Part shown: positions 35,577 through 46,293 of the stretch, piece by piece
Layout: every line of letters starts with the position of its first letter
How positions within the stretch are numbered: the stretch's first letter is position 1
Assembly: GCA_019059635.1 (NCBI GenBank)
Contig: JAGVRJ010000001.1
Span: forward strand, 2,542,001 to 2,606,000
Length of the DNA: 64,000 nucleotides
From: Proales similis
Taxonomy: Eukaryota > Rotifera > Eurotatoria > Ploima > Proalidae
Reading direction: 5' to 3'
Made by a program: the position numbers and the translations under genes
The notes under the pieces: generated by a model
What the model saw: the letters and a program-made list of their open reading frames with translations, nothing else
Databases searched by the model: none
What the model was told of the DNA's origin: nothing

Positions 35577-35894
35577 TGCATAGCTTTCTTGACTGTAAGC
35601 ATTTATTTATATGATGATGCTTAAATTTCAAAGCTTATACGCTGTATATGCCTTCCTCAGACCCTGCCCAGTTGAATTGCTGAACCAGTTCACGCCGATT
35701 TTTTAACCTGAAAGGGTTATTACGCAGCTGACGCTATGTCAAATCCGACCCACAAGGTGCAATGAAAGCCAAATACAATTAATTATTTTTGGGAGCTTTC
35801 GAATAAGTTTGGCCCTTTTCAAAAGAAATTTTTCTATTTTCTGCCTCTCGCGCAGCATAATAATTTCTTGAAATGATGATTCGTAAATTTAGAA
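35577..35894. promoter_or_regulatory. Bidirectional promoter, GTPBP3 and ALAD
   Basis: 318 bp between divergent starts of two genes tied to mitochondrial metabolism. An acceptor-like tttag (AG at 35891-35892) lies two bases before the ALAD ATG. No TATA box was recognised. Confidence 0.45.
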
Positions 35895-36914
35895 ATGAAT
35901 GATCAATTTAAATCCTACCTTCATGGAGGTTATTTTCATCCAATACTAAGAGAATGGCAGGCAACAAACGTGGTTGTAAATCCAGCCAATTTTATTTACC
36001 CGCTTTTCATTCACGAAGACGATAACTGTGAAGAAGAGATTCCTTCGCTACCCAATGTAAGCCGCCTGGGATTGAACAAGCTTCGCACCCATTTGGAGCC
36101 AGTCGTAGGGAATGGGCTTAAGTGCGTTCTTCTGTTTGGAGTGATTGAAAGTGGTCATTTGAAAAACCAAAGCGGTTCTTTTGGTACGGATTTAAGAAGC
36201 CCTGTTATACGGGCCATTCCCAAGCTACGTGAATGGTTTCCGAACCTTTTAATAGCCTGTGATGTTTGTTTGTGTGCTTATACAGATCATGGACATTGTG
36301 GAGTATTCCAAGAGGAATCTACTAGCTTTGATAATGCTAAAAGCATTCAAAGAATCGCTGAGATGGCTTTAGCGTTTGCAAAGGCGGGTGCACATGTCGT
36401 GGCTCCGTCTGACATGATGGATGGCCGGATAGGAGCAATTAAGAGCTTGCTACGTGAAAACCACCTTCTGAATAGGGTTAGCGTCATGAGTTACAGTGCA
36501 AAGTTTTCCAGCGCATTTTACGGTCCTTTTCGAGACGCCGCCAAATCAGCTCCTTCTTTTGGAGACCGCAAAAGCTATCAGCTCCCTTGCGCATCAACAG
36601 GTTTGGCCATAAGAGCTACCCAACGTGATGTTGACGAAGGCGCTGATATGCTTATGGTAAAACCAAGTCTTACCTACATGGATATAGTAAAAGAGATAAA
36701 AATTCAGTTTCCTCACCATCCACTTGCTGTTTATCAAGTTTCTGGTGAGTATGCAATGATTTGGCATGGAGCGCAAGCCAAGGCCTTCGATCTGCGACAA
36801 ATTTTAATAGAAGTAACGGCCAGCTTAAGAAGAGCTGGCGCCGACTTAATTATAACTTACTTCACTCCATTGATACTTGAATGGATGAAAGAGAAAAAGT
36901 TTGAACTCCAGTAA
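35895..36914 (+). CDS. ALAD: Delta-aminolevulinic acid dehydratase (porphobilinogen synthase)
   Basis: One uninterrupted 339-codon exon. The enzyme joins two 5-aminolevulinate molecules into porphobilinogen in haem synthesis, in the cytosol. The sequence has YLHGGYFHPILREWQA at the start and IACDVCLCAYTDHGHCG, whose three cysteines form the catalytic zinc site of animal enzymes. VMSYSAKFSSAFYGPFRDAA and MLMVKPSLTYMDIV hold the two active-site Schiff-base lysines. The end has VYQVSGEYAMIWHGA. Length and all catalytic residues match an active octameric enzyme. It is the only long gene here with no intron in its coding region, which suggests retrocopy origin or intron loss. AATAAA follows at 36933. 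Confidence 0.96.
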   Translation: MNDQFKSYLHGGYFHPILREWQATNVVVNPANFIYPLFIHEDDNCEEEIPSLPNVSRLGLNKLRTHLEPVVGNGLKCVLLFGVIESGHLKNQSGSFGTDLRSPVIRAIPKLREWFPNLLIACDVCLCAYTDHGHCGVFQEESTSFDNAKSIQRIAEMALAFAKAGAHVVAPSDMMDGRIGAIKSLLRENHLLNRVSVMSYSAKFSSAFYGPFRDAAKSAPSFGDRKSYQLPCASTGLAIRATQRDVDEGADMLMVKPSLTYMDIVKEIKIQFPHHPLAVYQVSGEYAMIWHGAQAKAFDLRQILIEVTASLRRAGADLIITYFTPLILEWMKEKKFELQ

Positions 36915-36932
36915 CCTTGAGTCTTGAATCAA

Positions 36933-36938
36933 AATAAA
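36933..36938 (+). terminator. Poly(A) signal AATAAA
   Basis: Hexamer 19 bp after the ALAD stop codon. Confidence 0.45.
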
Positions 36939-37210
36939 ATTAGCCAAAAAGCAAGTATGTTTGCTGATGAGTTTATTAAAAAAAGAGCAATAAGCTCTAA
37001 ATTAGTTTGAGTCGAGACTTTTTTGTAGGGAAGCTAACCGAGCTATAAATGAAAAAGACAATCCAAGCAAGGCTCCTATTGTATCAGTGAATCATAAGTT
37101 CAGATATTAATAAAACCATCCAATATTACGCCACGTAGAAAACAAAGTTGAAAAAACGGGCCAGCATAAATAAAAATAATGCAAAAAGAACAAACAAAAA
37201 AAGACACTGG

Positions 37211-39145
37211 TCAGAAACCATCTGGACCGCCTCCTTTACGGGAGTCGCTTACTGCATGAAGCCGTCCATCAACTGTTCTTTCAATCGCTTGTACAACAGA
37301 TCCACCAAAGCCAAAATTAAAAGTTCGATGTCCTTTCGTTCGCAGAATTTCTAAAACATCCTAAACACCCTGGAAAATTGAATCGCTGCGAAACAACGTT
37401 TTCAAGTCTGAGAACTCACCGGATCCAGATGTTTCTCGTACAGTACTTCGTCAGGGCAAAGTTGACAGTGAACTCGAGCCTCATCCACTGAACTTAGTAC
37501 ATCTCGTTTTAAAACCAGATTCCTCACAGTTGTCAGAGCAGTGCTAGTCATTATTCGAGTGCCACCTGATGCTCCACAGACAAGTCTAACTTCTTGAGAA
37601 TCTCTATCCAATGCAATCAAAGGAGTCATTGAAGAAACAGGTCGTTTCCCAGGCTCAACATAATTTATGGAATAGTTCGGTAAAGAAAATGAATTGCATT
37701 CCGAATTTGGTGCTGAAAAGTCGTCCATTTGATTATTATAAATAATATCAGTTTTGTTGCCCATAACCTTGGAGCCAAGTCTGTTTAAGTTGAAAGAAAT
37801 AAATTCAAGTTTACAAATTTTGAATTGGTTCTTACACTAGGTTTATGCTGGAAGTAACTGCCACTGCATCGCCGTTAGGTGCTACTAGAGATGCATGTGA
37901 AGTGCCATGATCGCTAACAAAATTCCCCGAGCCATAAAACTCAGGAGGATGAATTTTTTCTTCCAAAATTTTATCACGATACTCTTTTACGACATCGGGA
38001 TCTGTCAATTTTCGATAGAGCTACGACGTTAATCTTATTTGTAAAATTTTTCTAGAATCGCGGTGGTCTCAAAACTTACATTGGATTGATCATAGAAACT
38101 ATCGTCACCAACTAGATGTCGAAGACCAAAGCCAAATTTACATGCCTCAATGAATCGATGATAGAATGAAGCGTTCGTATCTGAAAATTCCAAGCTGAAC
38201 TTGTCGTGGTCTTCAAATCCATCCATTATTGAAATAATGAAGTTTAACAATATGCCGCAACATGGTGAAGGACAAGAATAGATGTCTGCGTTGTTTCGCA
38301 GTCTTGAAGTTATCGGATCCTTGATAAGGCACTCGTAAGACTGAAGATCCTGTTTGGTTATAATACCATCATGAGACTGTATCTCACTAACAATCGTGTC
38401 AGTGAGAGACCCGTTGTAGAAGGCCGACTGACCCTCTCGCGCAATAATTTCAAGAGTTCGGCCCAGCTTTGGTCTTCGTATCAGGGAATTCTCTTTGTAT
38501 AATTGATTATTCACCTTGTTAAAGAATATTTCTCTGAACCCGGTGTGATCTTTGATTTTGTTTTCGCAAAATCTCAGATATTTGGCTTGAGAAGCAGGAA
38601 GGGGAAATCCATTATAGCACCTGAATGATGTTACCATTACAGCATCGAATTTAATTCAAAAATGAGAGAAGCTAATACATTTCAATAGCTGGTTTGAATA
38701 GGTCACTCCACTCTAGGTTTCCAAACATTCTGTGCGCCGTCCAGTAGCCTTTTATTTCGCCTGGCACAGCAATCGATAGGCCGCCTTTGGTTTTTGAATG
38801 GTTCGAAAACATGGTCGCACAACTCTGTAAAGACGCCGTCTCACGCGCATCGATAACTGTCATTTTTTTCTCAGCATTGTTGAAATAGAGCATGAAGAAA
38901 CCACCGCCAATGCCCATGCTATGTGCATTCAAAACTCCGTTGCACAGAAGACCAGCGATAGCTGCATCAACTACATTGCCATTGCGTGCCAGAATGCTTT
39001 TGGCCACGGACGAAGCGGCTTGCGAATCGAATGCTGCCGCGGCCGTCGAATACTGACCGTTAGCGGATCTTATCACCTTTCCATCGGTATATTTTTCATG
39101 TTCGTAGGTATAATTACGTTCACTTTGAGTTCTTGGCAATGCCAT
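37211..39145 (-). CDS. GGT1: Gamma-glutamyltransferase
   Basis: Ntn-hydrolase that cleaves gamma-glutamyl bonds of extracellular glutathione. Exons give GQYSTAAAAFDSQAASSVAK, VVDAAIAGLLCNGVLNAHSM, GIGGGFFMLYF, VIDARETAS and KGGLSIAVPGEIKGYWTAHR of the large subunit. The small subunit begins DHGTSHASLV, where Thr is the self-processing nucleophile. It continues to KRPVSSMTPLIALDRD and CGASGGTRIMTS and ends HAVSDSRKGGGPDGF (stop 37211-37213). About seven exons with 45-60-bp introns. A membrane anchor is not visible upstream of the ATG at 39145, which would be unusual because most animal GGTs have an N-terminal signal anchor. An upstream exon may be missed: an acceptor-like atatag lies five bases before the ATG. 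Confidence 0.9.
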
Positions 39146-41270
39146 CCTCTCTATATTCGAAATTGAATTGAGACAACATTTTAGACAAAATAAAATGCTT
39201 ACTTATAATCGGTAGCTAGTTAAATGTGCTAGATTGACTAAAAGCTGCTCAAGCAATCTCAAGAGCCTTTAAAATAGAAATGACTGACGCGCAATGTTAA
39301 ATAAACTCTACCCTCGAATGATTCTCTATATTTTCTCTTAACAAAGAAGCAAAATGACTATTCATTAACACCATACATGCTTGATCGCGCAAGAAGCGCG
39401 CCTGTCTGCCTACTCATGTACATAGTGGCCCGACCGAGCCCGTTCGGGCCGAACTTCGTAGGTTCAAACGTGCTCAATAGCATAGGGAGAATTACAATGC
39501 TTCATTATTAGAGAAGTGAAATAAATTAACATAGAATGAGAATGTGTTTAGAAAATGGGTCTATATGATGATTGTCCATTCACACGAGTTTAGCAAGTTT
39601 TGAGTTGTGAGTTTCGACATTTAACTTGCTCACTGCGTTAAATTCAATCGCTTAAAATAAATTCAAATGAACTCAAATGGCAAAAATGCTTCAGCTAAAA
39701 GCTTTGAGCGGGAACTCATATTCTAGAAAATGTAAAAAGAAAAAAGCTAAAACTTGCAACGGGCTTCCAAATCTAAATCTCCCCAATAAGTCAAAACACT
39801 TATTTTGAAAACATCACTGTTTAGGTTAAATTTATCTAGAGTGCCAATCAGTGCAATATATTTTATTTTTTTATGTTTTTATCTATTTCATCAACTGAGA
39901 AAATTTTATTACCAAAAAGACTGGACTATAAAGAGACTGAAGACTTAGAAAAACTTAAGCGAAAAACTTAATGCTGAAAAATAAGCTTAAAAATTGCCTT
40001 AAATGCGAATGCTTTTAATTTTTATTAATTAAGGTTCCCGAAGCTCTTTTCGTTATTTATCTGTTTTCATTATAGAGTGTAGAAAACCTTGAGCTCTACT
40101 TATTTAACGCCTAACGCTTTATTTAATGCGGCTAATCTTTCTTACCATGTATCTAGGTTTGATGAGAATCAACAAAATATTGCCAAAATATGGGTAGTCA
40201 AAGATTTTTAGAGATAGGCTCATTTTATTAAGTATGAAGGTAATGTTCTATTAACCAAAAAGACGTAATTAAAAGGAAGAGGAGGTTTCCTTAAGAGATG
40301 GATGAACTTGAATCAAGCGGTAAACATCACGAATTATCTTGGGCGGTTAACTATTCTCTTAATTGACCATGGTCGTGAAAGCTAGTATAAACATTAGAGT
40401 AAGCAAAGAAGGGGATAGTGAACATGAAATAAAAGCAATCACATGTAAATCTTCTCAGTAAACATTTGACTACTTCTAACAAATATTTGAATTGAGGGAT
40501 ATTCAATTAAAATAGCGTTATGATCCGCGCTTTTACTTTTTTTGTTCTGGTTAGGTAGGTAAATGACCATAAATTTGGGATCGATGTTCGACAGTAAACG
40601 GATCAGGATCGTTTGAATAAATTATGTTTAATGATTGTTGGGCGGCGCGAACGTTTCAATTGTCAAGAGGTTCATCGCCGGCTTATTTTTATATTAGAAT
40701 CTGTTCTCATTTTCGGACGTCTAATTCGATTTCGAATGGTTTCACACGGGTCTCATGAGCTTGCCTAGTATCCTATTGCAAGCAAAATTCTCTATTTCTT
40801 TATTACCAATTTGCCATTTTATGATTTCGGAATGGATTTAGTTTCTAAATTCAAATACGAATGCTAGAGAGGAATTATTCTTTAGAAACATACCTTTTGC
40901 TTAAACAGAGTGAGAGACAAGCATAAGAACGGCATAATTAAGGCTGATGTGTCGTTGGAATAATCGAATTACCAGGTAGACGAAAATCCGAGCGTGGCGT
41001 GACGCTCCTTTCGATTAGACCCTAAAACCGAATTACTTGAAAATTTAGCAAACGCAGTGCATATAAGCATTATCAATTTAGATATCAACTAGTCAAGAGT
41101 TGCCGCCATAGAGATGGCCCCAACTTGCTTTGAGATTTGTGAGTTGATGAATGTATTCGATTTGAGGTCATTCGGTTGTCGGTTATGGTTTCATATTAAT
41201 GAGAAGCAAAGTTGACGCCTTTTACTTTTCAACATAAATAGATCGAAACGGTTGACCCAAACTTAGCAAT
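39146..41270. other. Longest gene-free stretch, between divergent GGT and myosin VI
   Basis: 2.1 kb, the largest gap in a very compact window. It could hold non-coding 5' exons, distal promoters or a missed small RNA. A GC-rich hairpin sits at 39427-39450. No frame longer than about 60 codons and no domain was seen. Confidence 0.5.
39427..39450. repeat. GC-rich inverted repeat (hairpin)
   Basis: GGCCCGA (39427-39433) and TCGGGCC (39444-39450) pair perfectly around a 10-base loop, in AT-rich surroundings. A second short palindrome with GCGC arms lies about 40 bp upstream. The role is unknown. Confidence 0.4.
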
Positions 41271-44200
41271 ATGGATGATGAAGGTAAAAAATACTGGGTC
41301 CCTGATCCTGATGCAGGGTTTCGTCTCGGACGCCTGGTCGACATTGGAACCGAAGCTCTTAGCATTGAACCATTTGATGCCCCTGGAAAAGTCAGTAATA
41401 CATGAATAAATAACTTCTTGGACATTTTATTTAGTGAACTCGACCATTTTAAGGTGATATCAGCTAAACCCGAAAACGTATTTCCTTGCGAAGAATACGA
41501 TAATAAAGATGTGGATGATAATTGTGCACTTATGTACTTGAATGAAGCCAATCTTTTGAATAACATAAGGCTTCGCTACAAAAAGGATACAATATATGTA
41601 AGCTATCATTTTCTCATCTTTTTTTTTCAGTTATCATGTTCTCTTTATCCTGGTTTTAGACCTATGTAGCCAATATATTAATTGGAATCAATCCTTACAA
41701 AGAATTACCGAAACTCTACTCGAGTGAAGCAATCAAAGCTTATCAAGGAAAATCACTCGGAACTATGCCTCCACATGTGTTTGCGATAGGTGACAAGTCC
41801 TACAGAGATATGCGTGCATTCAAACAAAGTCAGTCGATAATTGTAAGCGGCGAGTCTGGGGCAGGAAAGACAGAATCGGCCAAATACCTGTTGAGATATT
41901 TGACAGAGTCTTTTGGCGCTAAATCAGGGCTTATCGAAGTTCGGCTAAACGAAAGTAAGTGTTTTATAGAAGACCTAATATCAGATAAAAGAAAATAATT
42001 TATTCTTTTTAAGCTAATCCTCTGTTAGAAGCCTTTGGAAATGCCAAAACAACTAGAAACAATAATAGCAGTAGATTTGGAAAATTTATTGAGCTGCACT
42101 TTAATGATCAATACAAAGTGGCAGGAGGTTTTGTTTCACACTATTTACTCGAAAAATCGCGAGTATGTGTCCAAAGTAAAGAAGAACGAAACTACCATAT
42201 ATTTTATCGCCTATGCGCTGGTGCTCCAGAAAAACTGCTGAATGATCTGCTTTTATCCAGCCCTGATAATTTTTTTGTAAGTATCCTGGGAAGTGCATCA
42301 TTTAGAATTTTCTTGATTTCTATAAATTATTTAGTACCTTAACCGTGGTTGCACCCAATATTTTGGAACATCCGCAACTGATAAAGCTTTATCAGCCAAT
42401 CGTAAGAGCAAAGAGCATGGTCTAAGAGGGTGCCTCAAAGATCCCCAACTTGACGATGCGCGCGATTTTCTTGAGTGTGATCAGGCCATGGATAAAATTG
42501 GGTTGAATAACGAAGACAAGATGAATATTTACTTGACCGTCGCTGCAGTTCTTCACATTGGCAATATTCAATTCGAAGAAGATCCAGAAAGTTCAAAAGG
42601 TGGATGCAGATTAACCAATAAAGGCTCCAAAGCTCTGCAAATCTGTGCGAAAATGCTCGGCCTAGATACCGACGAGCTTGAGAAAGCTTTTATTAGCCGG
42701 GTAATGCAGGCTCATCGAGGCGGAAAGCTAGGTACTGTTATAATGGTACCGCTTAAAGTCAGCGAGGCTCAGAACGCCAGAGATGCATTGGCTAAAGCAA
42801 TATATGTAAAACTCTTTGACCATATTGTTGCTTGTATCAATAGAGCCATACCTTTTGATGCATCAAAAAGCTTCATTGGATTGCTGGATATTGCGGGTTT
42901 TGGTAAATAACTCAACATTTAAATTATCAAATCTGCTTATTAATCTAAATTTATCTCCGACAGAATACTTTCCAGTGAATAGTTTTGAGCAGTTCTGCAT
43001 CAATTATTGTAACGAAAAACTTCAGCAGTTCTTTAATGAAAGAATTCTAAATGAGGTATAAGCGAGCAAAATGATCTAAGTTATTAAAAAATTCATTTAA
43101 TTACTGGCTAGGAACAAAATATTTACGAAAAAGAGGGATTGGGTATAAAAAAAATCTCTTACATAGACAACCAAGATTGCATCGGTGAGTGTTTACTCAG
43201 ATGAATTTCAATCTGAACCGTAATTAATTAACTTTGATTTGATTTCAGATCTAATCGAAGCCAAAATCATTGGCATATTTGATTTACTCGACGAGGAAAG
43301 TCGGCTACCAGCTTCAAGTCCGACTCATTTTACGAGTGAAGTTCATGCTAAACATTCCAAGCACTTCAGATTGGATGTTCCCAGAAAATCCAAGCTCAAA
43401 GCTCATAGAGAAATAAGAGACGATGAAGGGTTTTTGATCAGGCACTTTGCAGGCGGGGTTGTTTACTCTACAAGTCAATTCATCGAAAAGAACAATGATG
43501 CACTTCACTCATCACTTGCATTTTTAATTCAAGACTGCAAGAATAAGTTTATACAGTCGCTCTTCAATTCAGAAAAAGAAGCCATCAAGCAAAATACTGG
43601 AAAGCTCAACTTCATCAGCGTCGGAAGTAAATTTCGTACTCAACTTACAGGTCTGCTTGAAAAGTTGAGAGGAACGGTAAGCTACAAACAAATACATTCT
43701 TAAAGCAAATTCATAATTTTTATCAGGGAACTAATTTCATTCGGTGTGTGAAACCGAATTTAAAAATGGTACCCGGTCTTTTTGAGGGCGGACAGATTTT
43801 GAATCAGCTTCAGTGTTCAGGAATGACTTCAGTGTTAAGCCTAATGCAGCAAGGATACCCTTCACGCACCAGCTTTGCTGATTTATATAACATGTACAAA
43901 AAGTACTTACCCCCAGAACTGGCTCGACTAGATTCAAGAATGTTTTGCAAGGTATGCTCTGCTAAAAGCAGTTTTTAAGGAAATCTAAATATCCTTTATA
44001 TTAAGGCCCTATTCAAAGCTCTTAATTTGCGTGACACGGATTTTAAATTTGGAATGACCAAAGTTTTCTTTCGACCCGGAAAATTTGCAGAATTCGATCT
44101 AATAATGAGATCAGATCCTAATCATTTAAAAACTCTAATCGCTAAAGTTAAGAAATGGTTAATAATTTCAAGATGGAAAAAAGTCCAATGGTGCTGCCTA

Positions 44201-45747
44201 TCAGTTATAAAACGTAAAGAAACTTTTTTTTGTCTTACGAAGCGCTTAATAATTTTTTTTTCTAAGTGAAAAATAAAATCATTTACAGACGGCAATGCAT
44301 TATCGACATTCAAAAGAACATTAGAATGTGGAATTGCAAGCGCAAATACAAGCCCAGGATAAACGGAATATTTAAAATTAAATCGCTTTCGAATCAACTG
44401 GACGCCATCAATTCTATACTTAAACATATTCGTTGTGACAAAGAGCAAAGCCAGGCTCAAAAGTCGATTGAACAAATTCAATTGCAAATAATTCGCAATA
44501 TTGAACAGATAAAGATCTCAGACAAGTTTAACGAAAAAGACATAACTTACATGTACGAGGAAATATTCAAATCGTGCGAGCAAGAGCTGAAGCGGCTCCA
44601 AGCTTTGGTAGAACACCAACGAAATAAAGATGAGCAAGAAAGATTGAAAAAAATTCAGGTAAATTTTACAACTAAACACATGTCTATCACAAAATTAGTA
44701 AACAGCGTTTTCAAGCTTGAAATTGAGAAAGCTCAAAGAGAGAAAGAAAAGGAAGAACAAGATGAAAGAAACGAGCTTGCGCTGCGTAAACAGTAAGAAT
44801 CATTATCCTATTATTGTTAACCTTTTAGCATATGACTTTATTCTTTTAAAAGGAAGCAAGAAATGGAAGCGCGACGGAAACAAGAAGAAGAAAATCATAA
44901 AAAGGCCGAATTATTTGAGAAACAAAACCGTTCTCAATTAGAAGCAAAACAACGCTGCGAACAAGAGGAAAAAAGACAGCAGGACTTGATAAATGAACAG
45001 GAAAAGCGTGATCATGATCTAGCGATGAGACTAGCACCAGAAGCTTCTAATAGTGAAGTAGAACCTGTGAAAACTCCCAAGTCAAGCGCAGTGAATTTTG
45101 GATCCGCCAAAGGAAAGCATGATTTGTCCAAGTGGAAATATGCTGAATTGCGAGATGCCATCAATACTTCTTGTGATCTTGAGCTTCTTGAGGCATGTCG
45201 TGAGGAATTTCATCGAAGGCTTAAAGTTTATCACGCATGGAAGTCAAAAAATAAGAAGCAAGGAAGTAGTGAAGTGACTCAAGCAGAAGCTGAACGCGCA
45301 CCTAAATCAATAATGGCGAACTCTGACCAAATAGAACTTATCCTAAGTCGCACATCATCAGATAATCTTCAACAATCATCTGAAAACGTTCAGCGTTACT
45401 TTCGTATCCCATTTTCAAAATCTGCTGATCAATTAAGAGAAGGACAAGAATGCAAGAAAGGGTGGTGGTATTCACATTTTGACGGCAAATGGATTGCTCG
45501 CCAAATGGAAATTAGTGATGAGAAGCCACCTATTTTATTAGTGGCAGGTGTTGACGACATGCGCATGTGTGAGCTTAGCCTAGATGAAACTGGTTTGACG
45601 TGGAAGCAAGGTGCTGAAATAATTGAAAGTGAATTTGAAAGTCAATGGATTAAAAATGGAGGTACGGAATATCTCGCGAACAATTTTGGACAGATTTCTT
45701 CGAAATATGTTTTGAAGCTCATGCAAAATTACAACAAAAGAAAATGA
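41271..45747 (+). CDS. MYO6: Unconventional myosin VI
   Basis: Actin motor moving to the minus end, used in endocytosis and cell polarity. About 15 exons. The head starts [20 protein letters not shown] and has the P-loop [19 protein letters not shown], then [19 protein letters not shown] and switch-[43 protein letters not shown] and [11 protein letters not shown] follow. The TEDS position keeps Thr (GTVIMVPL). [17 protein letters not shown] leads into the unique reverse-gear insert and [13 protein letters not shown]. An IQ/lever region and a highly charged E/K/R single helix precede the cargo domain. This domain has [29 protein letters not shown] (RRL adaptor site) and [17 protein letters not shown] (WWY adaptor site). 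All hallmark elements are present. Confidence 0.96.
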
Positions 45748-45825
45748 GAATATATTCTTTTAAAATTGGATTGAGAAGTCAGGCAAGAATATTCTAATCT
45801 GAAATAGAAAAATTTTTCAAACCTC

Positions 45826-45831
45826 AATAAA
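45826..45831 (+). terminator. Poly(A) signal AATAAA
   Basis: Hexamer about 80 bp after the myosin VI stop codon. Confidence 0.45.
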
Positions 45832-46209
45832 TCCGCATCGCCTGTTTTTTATTGAAGTCAAATAAAGAAAAAACACCTGCTAATGAATGTTTATTATTTT
45901 ATTAACATTTTCAAGACATTAGACGCGGTTTTCAGAATCCATTTTTCAAAATATTTACTGTCTAATGTTAAACCGAGGGGAATAACATTAAATTTGCATT
46001 TCAATAAAAACCCATACACTTATTAATCAACTCGCGTGAGAAAAATATTTTTATAATAAGCTTTCTAGATTAAAGCAGTCAGAAACAGAGTTTTGCGACG
46101 CTCGGGGCCCTTTCAGAATTACTGAAGAAAGCCTGAAGGTAAAATAACTTTAATTGCAAACAAATAAAGAAAAGTAGCAATCCGACTCGAATTTAATTAA
46201 GGGATAGGG

Positions 46210-46216
46210 TATAAAA
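46210..46216 (+). promoter_or_regulatory. TATA box of fibrocystin-L gene
   Basis: TATAAAA 78 bp before the ATG at 46294, preceded by a G-rich stretch. A start site about 30 bp downstream would leave a roughly 50-base leader. Confidence 0.45.
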
Positions 46217-46293
46217 CGAGGTTAGCTAGCGGTAGATTTGATCTCAAAAATTTGAATGTTAACTTACCTAAAAACAGACTTGAACCTTAGAAG

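Larger units (their letters stand above)
45748..46293. other. Intergenic region with fibrocystin-L promoter
   Basis: About 550 bp between two plus-strand genes. AATAAA at 45826-45831 serves myosin VI. A TATA box lies at 46210-46216. Confidence 0.55.

Noticed and set aside
39460-39480. GGTTCAAAC resembling a tRNA T-arm
   Set aside because: The flanking bases do not form a five-pair stem and no cloverleaf or box A was found upstream.
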